A stretch of 64,000 nt of DNA from Kiritimatiellota bacterium (lineage in GTDB: Bacteria > Verrucomicrobiota > Kiritimatiellia > JAAZAB01), in the NCBI GenBank assembly GCA_026398415.1, contig JAPLSY010000053.1, positions 31,917 to 95,916 of the forward strand. The letters are read 5' to 3'. The number at the start of each line of letters is the position of its first letter. Position 1 is the stretch's first letter. The position numbers and the translations under genes are program-made. Below are positions 62,368-64,000 of this stretch, in pieces. The notes below the pieces were generated by a model. The model ran no database searches. It was not told the DNA's origin and saw only the letters and a list, made by a program, of their open reading frames with translations.

Positions 62368-63495
62368 ATGCAAGTCAAAATTATTTCGGATGAGCCGGTT
62401 TCGCGGAATCTGGCGCAAGGCGAAGCTTCAATCGCTTGTGCCTTTGTCCAGACCGCCCGGACGGCGGATGGCGATATCTTCTGCCTGTACCGGAGCGGCA
62501 CCGGCAAGCATGGCCCGGATGGCGTGCTCTGCGTACAACGCTCTACGGATGGCGGCCGAACATGGGAAGACCCGCTGACGATTTTTAACGCATGCCGGCT
62601 TCAGCCTCCGCGCACGGTACTTTGCGGCGGGATCATGGCCATGGGCAACACGCTCCTGGCCGCATTCGGTGTGATCGAAATGCTCAACCCAAAGGCTTAT
62701 GTCTTCAGCAAGGAAGCTGAATCATTTCCGTGGCTTATCTATGTGTCCCGGAGCGAGGACAAGGGGCGCACCTGGTCGGCGCCGATGCGCCTCGATACCG
62801 CGCCGTACACCTGTTTCATCGGTGCGGCCACGAGCCCGTTTCTGCTGAATGACGGAGGATTTTGCATTCCGGTGGAAGTCAGGACTAAGGCCGGTCCGCA
62901 GGCGACAGCCGGATTGTTTTCCCAGGACGGCGGCAAAAGTTTTTCAAAAATCAGGATGCTGGTGGAAGATAAAGCCGGCTTATTGAGCTTGTGTGACGCG
63001 CGCTTTGCCCGGCTGCGTGATGGAACGCATCTCATGCATCTCTGGGCGTTCCGGCATCAAACGGAAGAAACGATCAGCGTGCATGAATCCAGGTCCACGG
63101 ATGACGGCCAAACCTGGTCCCCCGCGGCGCCCATCGGCATTCAAGGCCAGATTTCACGGCCGTTGGAATTGCCCTCCGGCATGCTCGTTGCGATCTGCAA
63201 TCATCGTCAACGACCGGAAGGCAATCAATTGTGGTGGTCCCATGATCAGGGGCATACCTGGTGTCAACAACCGATGCAGATGTGGGATGTGGCCCGGAGC
63301 AAGATGCTGGGCTGTCCGGCCGCAAACCAGGCGGCGGTCACGGGGGAAAATGTCTGGGATGAATTACAGCGCTTTTCCTTCGGGTCGCCGGACCTGCTGA
63401 TGGCAACAAAAGACGTGGTGCTTTTGACCTATTATGCCACGCTTGGAAAAATCATTCACGTCCGGGCCTGCCGATTTCAAGTGGTTGAAAATTAA
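62368..63495 (+). CDS. Sialidase-family (BNR) protein, cytoplasmic type
   Basis: A 375-residue propeller with Asp-boxes STDGGRTW, SEDKGRTW, SQDGGKSF, STDDGQTW. No signal peptide is present, unlike the similar proteins at 6802 and 35067. An Arg cluster (LYRSGTGKHG) and FGSPDLLMAT near the end may be in the active site. It is followed by a HAD phosphatase 38 bp later on the same strand. Confidence 0.78.
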   Translation: MQVKIISDEPVSRNLAQGEASIACAFVQTARTADGDIFCLYRSGTGKHGPDGVLCVQRSTDGGRTWEDPLTIFNACRLQPPRTVLCGGIMAMGNTLLAAFGVIEMLNPKAYVFSKEAESFPWLIYVSRSEDKGRTWSAPMRLDTAPYTCFIGAATSPFLLNDGGFCIPVEVRTKAGPQATAGLFSQDGGKSFSKIRMLVEDKAGLLSLCDARFARLRDGTHLMHLWAFRHQTEETISVHESRSTDDGQTWSPAAPIGIQGQISRPLELPSGMLVAICNHRQRPEGNQLWWSHDQGHTWCQQPMQMWDVARSKMLGCPAANQAAVTGENVWDELQRFSFGSPDLLMATKDVVLLTYYATLGKIIHVRACRFQVVEN

Positions 63496-63533
63496 TCTTG
63501 ATGTTGCAACGAACTTAGTGCGACAACAAATCC

Positions 63534-64000
63534 ATGAACCCAAAATCCTCAATCCAAGGCATTATTTTTGACATGGATGGAGTGCTCTGTGAATCGGAGC
63601 CGTTCATTGCCGAGGCCGCCGGCCGCATGTTTGCCGAACGGCATGGGCTGACCGTCACACCGGATGATTTCCGGCCATTTATCGGCACGGGTGAAGATCG
63701 CTTTCTGGGCGGCGTTGCCGAAAAATATGGCGTTAAACTCGATATGCCGGCCGACAAGGATCGGACCTATGCGATCTATCTGGATATAATCCGCGGCCGC
63801 ATGCAGCCCTTGCCGGGCGTTGCCGAATTTATCGCCGGTTGCCGGCGGCGCGGGCTGAAATTGGCCATTGCCACGAGCGCCGATCGCGTTAAACTGGACG
63901 GCAATTTACGCGAGATCGGACTTTCCCCGGATATGTTCGATGCCTGTGTAACCGGTAACGAAGTCCGGCGCAAAAAACCGGCGCCGGATATTTTTTTGGC
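63534..64000 (+). CDS. HAD-superfamily phosphatase/phosphoglucomutase-like, 3' truncated
   Basis: At least 155 residues, cut by the window end. IIFDMDGVLCESEP contains motif I (D-x-D), ATSADR is motif II, KKPAPDIF motif III. The cap between 15 and 80 is of the alpha-helical type found in beta-phosphoglucomutase and sugar-phosphate phosphatases. Confidence 0.85.
   Translation, partial: MNPKSSIQGIIFDMDGVLCESEPFIAEAAGRMFAERHGLTVTPDDFRPFIGTGEDRFLGGVAEKYGVKLDMPADKDRTYAIYLDIIRGRMQPLPGVAEFIAGCRRRGLKLAIATSADRVKLDGNLREIGLSPDMFDACVTGNEVRRKKPAPDIFL

Overview
The window looks like one stretch of a Gram-negative, carbohydrate-degrading bacterium, most likely of the PVC superphylum (Kiritimatiellota/Lentisphaerota/Verrucomicrobiota-like). 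Reasons: several BNR/sialidase-type propeller genes, DUF4838 and GH20-like hydrolases, a BspA-type leucine-rich-repeat protein, an outer-membrane beta-barrel, and a GreA with a very long N-terminal extension of the kind known from Chlamydia and relatives. No rRNA gene or protein marker fixes the lineage, so this is inference.

Bases 1-15.5 kb are a sugar-catabolic locus. On the minus strand a five-gene run (Gfo/Idh dehydrogenase, FAD oxidoreductase, M55 D-aminopeptidase-like protein, TIM-barrel isomerase/epimerase, PfkB kinase) reads from a shared upstream region. A secreted sialidase-like protein and a DegT aminotransferase read the other way. They are followed by an ABC sugar importer (binding protein and two permeases on minus, MalK-type ATPase divergent on plus) and a neutral-ceramidase-like protein. 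Bases 15.7-18.4 kb hold a secreted LRR protein made of near-identical repeats.

Bases 18.64-26.27 kb are an integrated element of about 7.6 kb. It is bounded by a 41-bp direct repeat that is the 5' half of a CAU-anticodon tRNA gene. It carries a tyrosine integrase, a winged-helix/HTH protein, a small OB-like protein, a probable HUH Rep endonuclease with a 50-nt hairpin behind it, then a cargo cassette: a two-TM coiled-coil protein, Vsr nickase, C5-cytosine methyltransferase, an Eco29kI-type GIY-YIG restriction enzyme and a DUF4145 protein. Beyond attR lies a second, degenerate copy of the tRNA 5' end with its promoter, pointing to earlier integration at the same site.

Bases 26.5-41.6 kb hold an outer-membrane barrel, an MFS transporter, a flavodoxin-fold reductase, an MIF tautomerase, a B12/radical-SAM protein, an M28 peptidase and a second hydrolase cluster (lipoprotein sialidases, DUF4838 protein, a PfkB kinase). 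Two MITE-like elements sit here, one with a 12-bp target duplication between a promoter and its gene. A 96-bp relic of the LRR protein C-terminus is also present.

Bases 41.7-51.2 kb are mainly housekeeping (holA, HIT protein, aminotransferase, PgpH-like HD protein, ybeY, recO, GtrA), with two carbohydrate genes lodged between ybeY and recO. Bases 51.3-55.7 kb are an AT-richer, rearranged locus: a GntR/LacI-type regulator, a clan GH-A glycosidase interrupted by one in-frame TAA, flanking inverted repeats and a broken copy of the regulator start. Bases 55.7-64 kb carry an HD protein, a GH20-like hydrolase, the giant GreA, hisF, another sialidase and the start of a HAD phosphatase.
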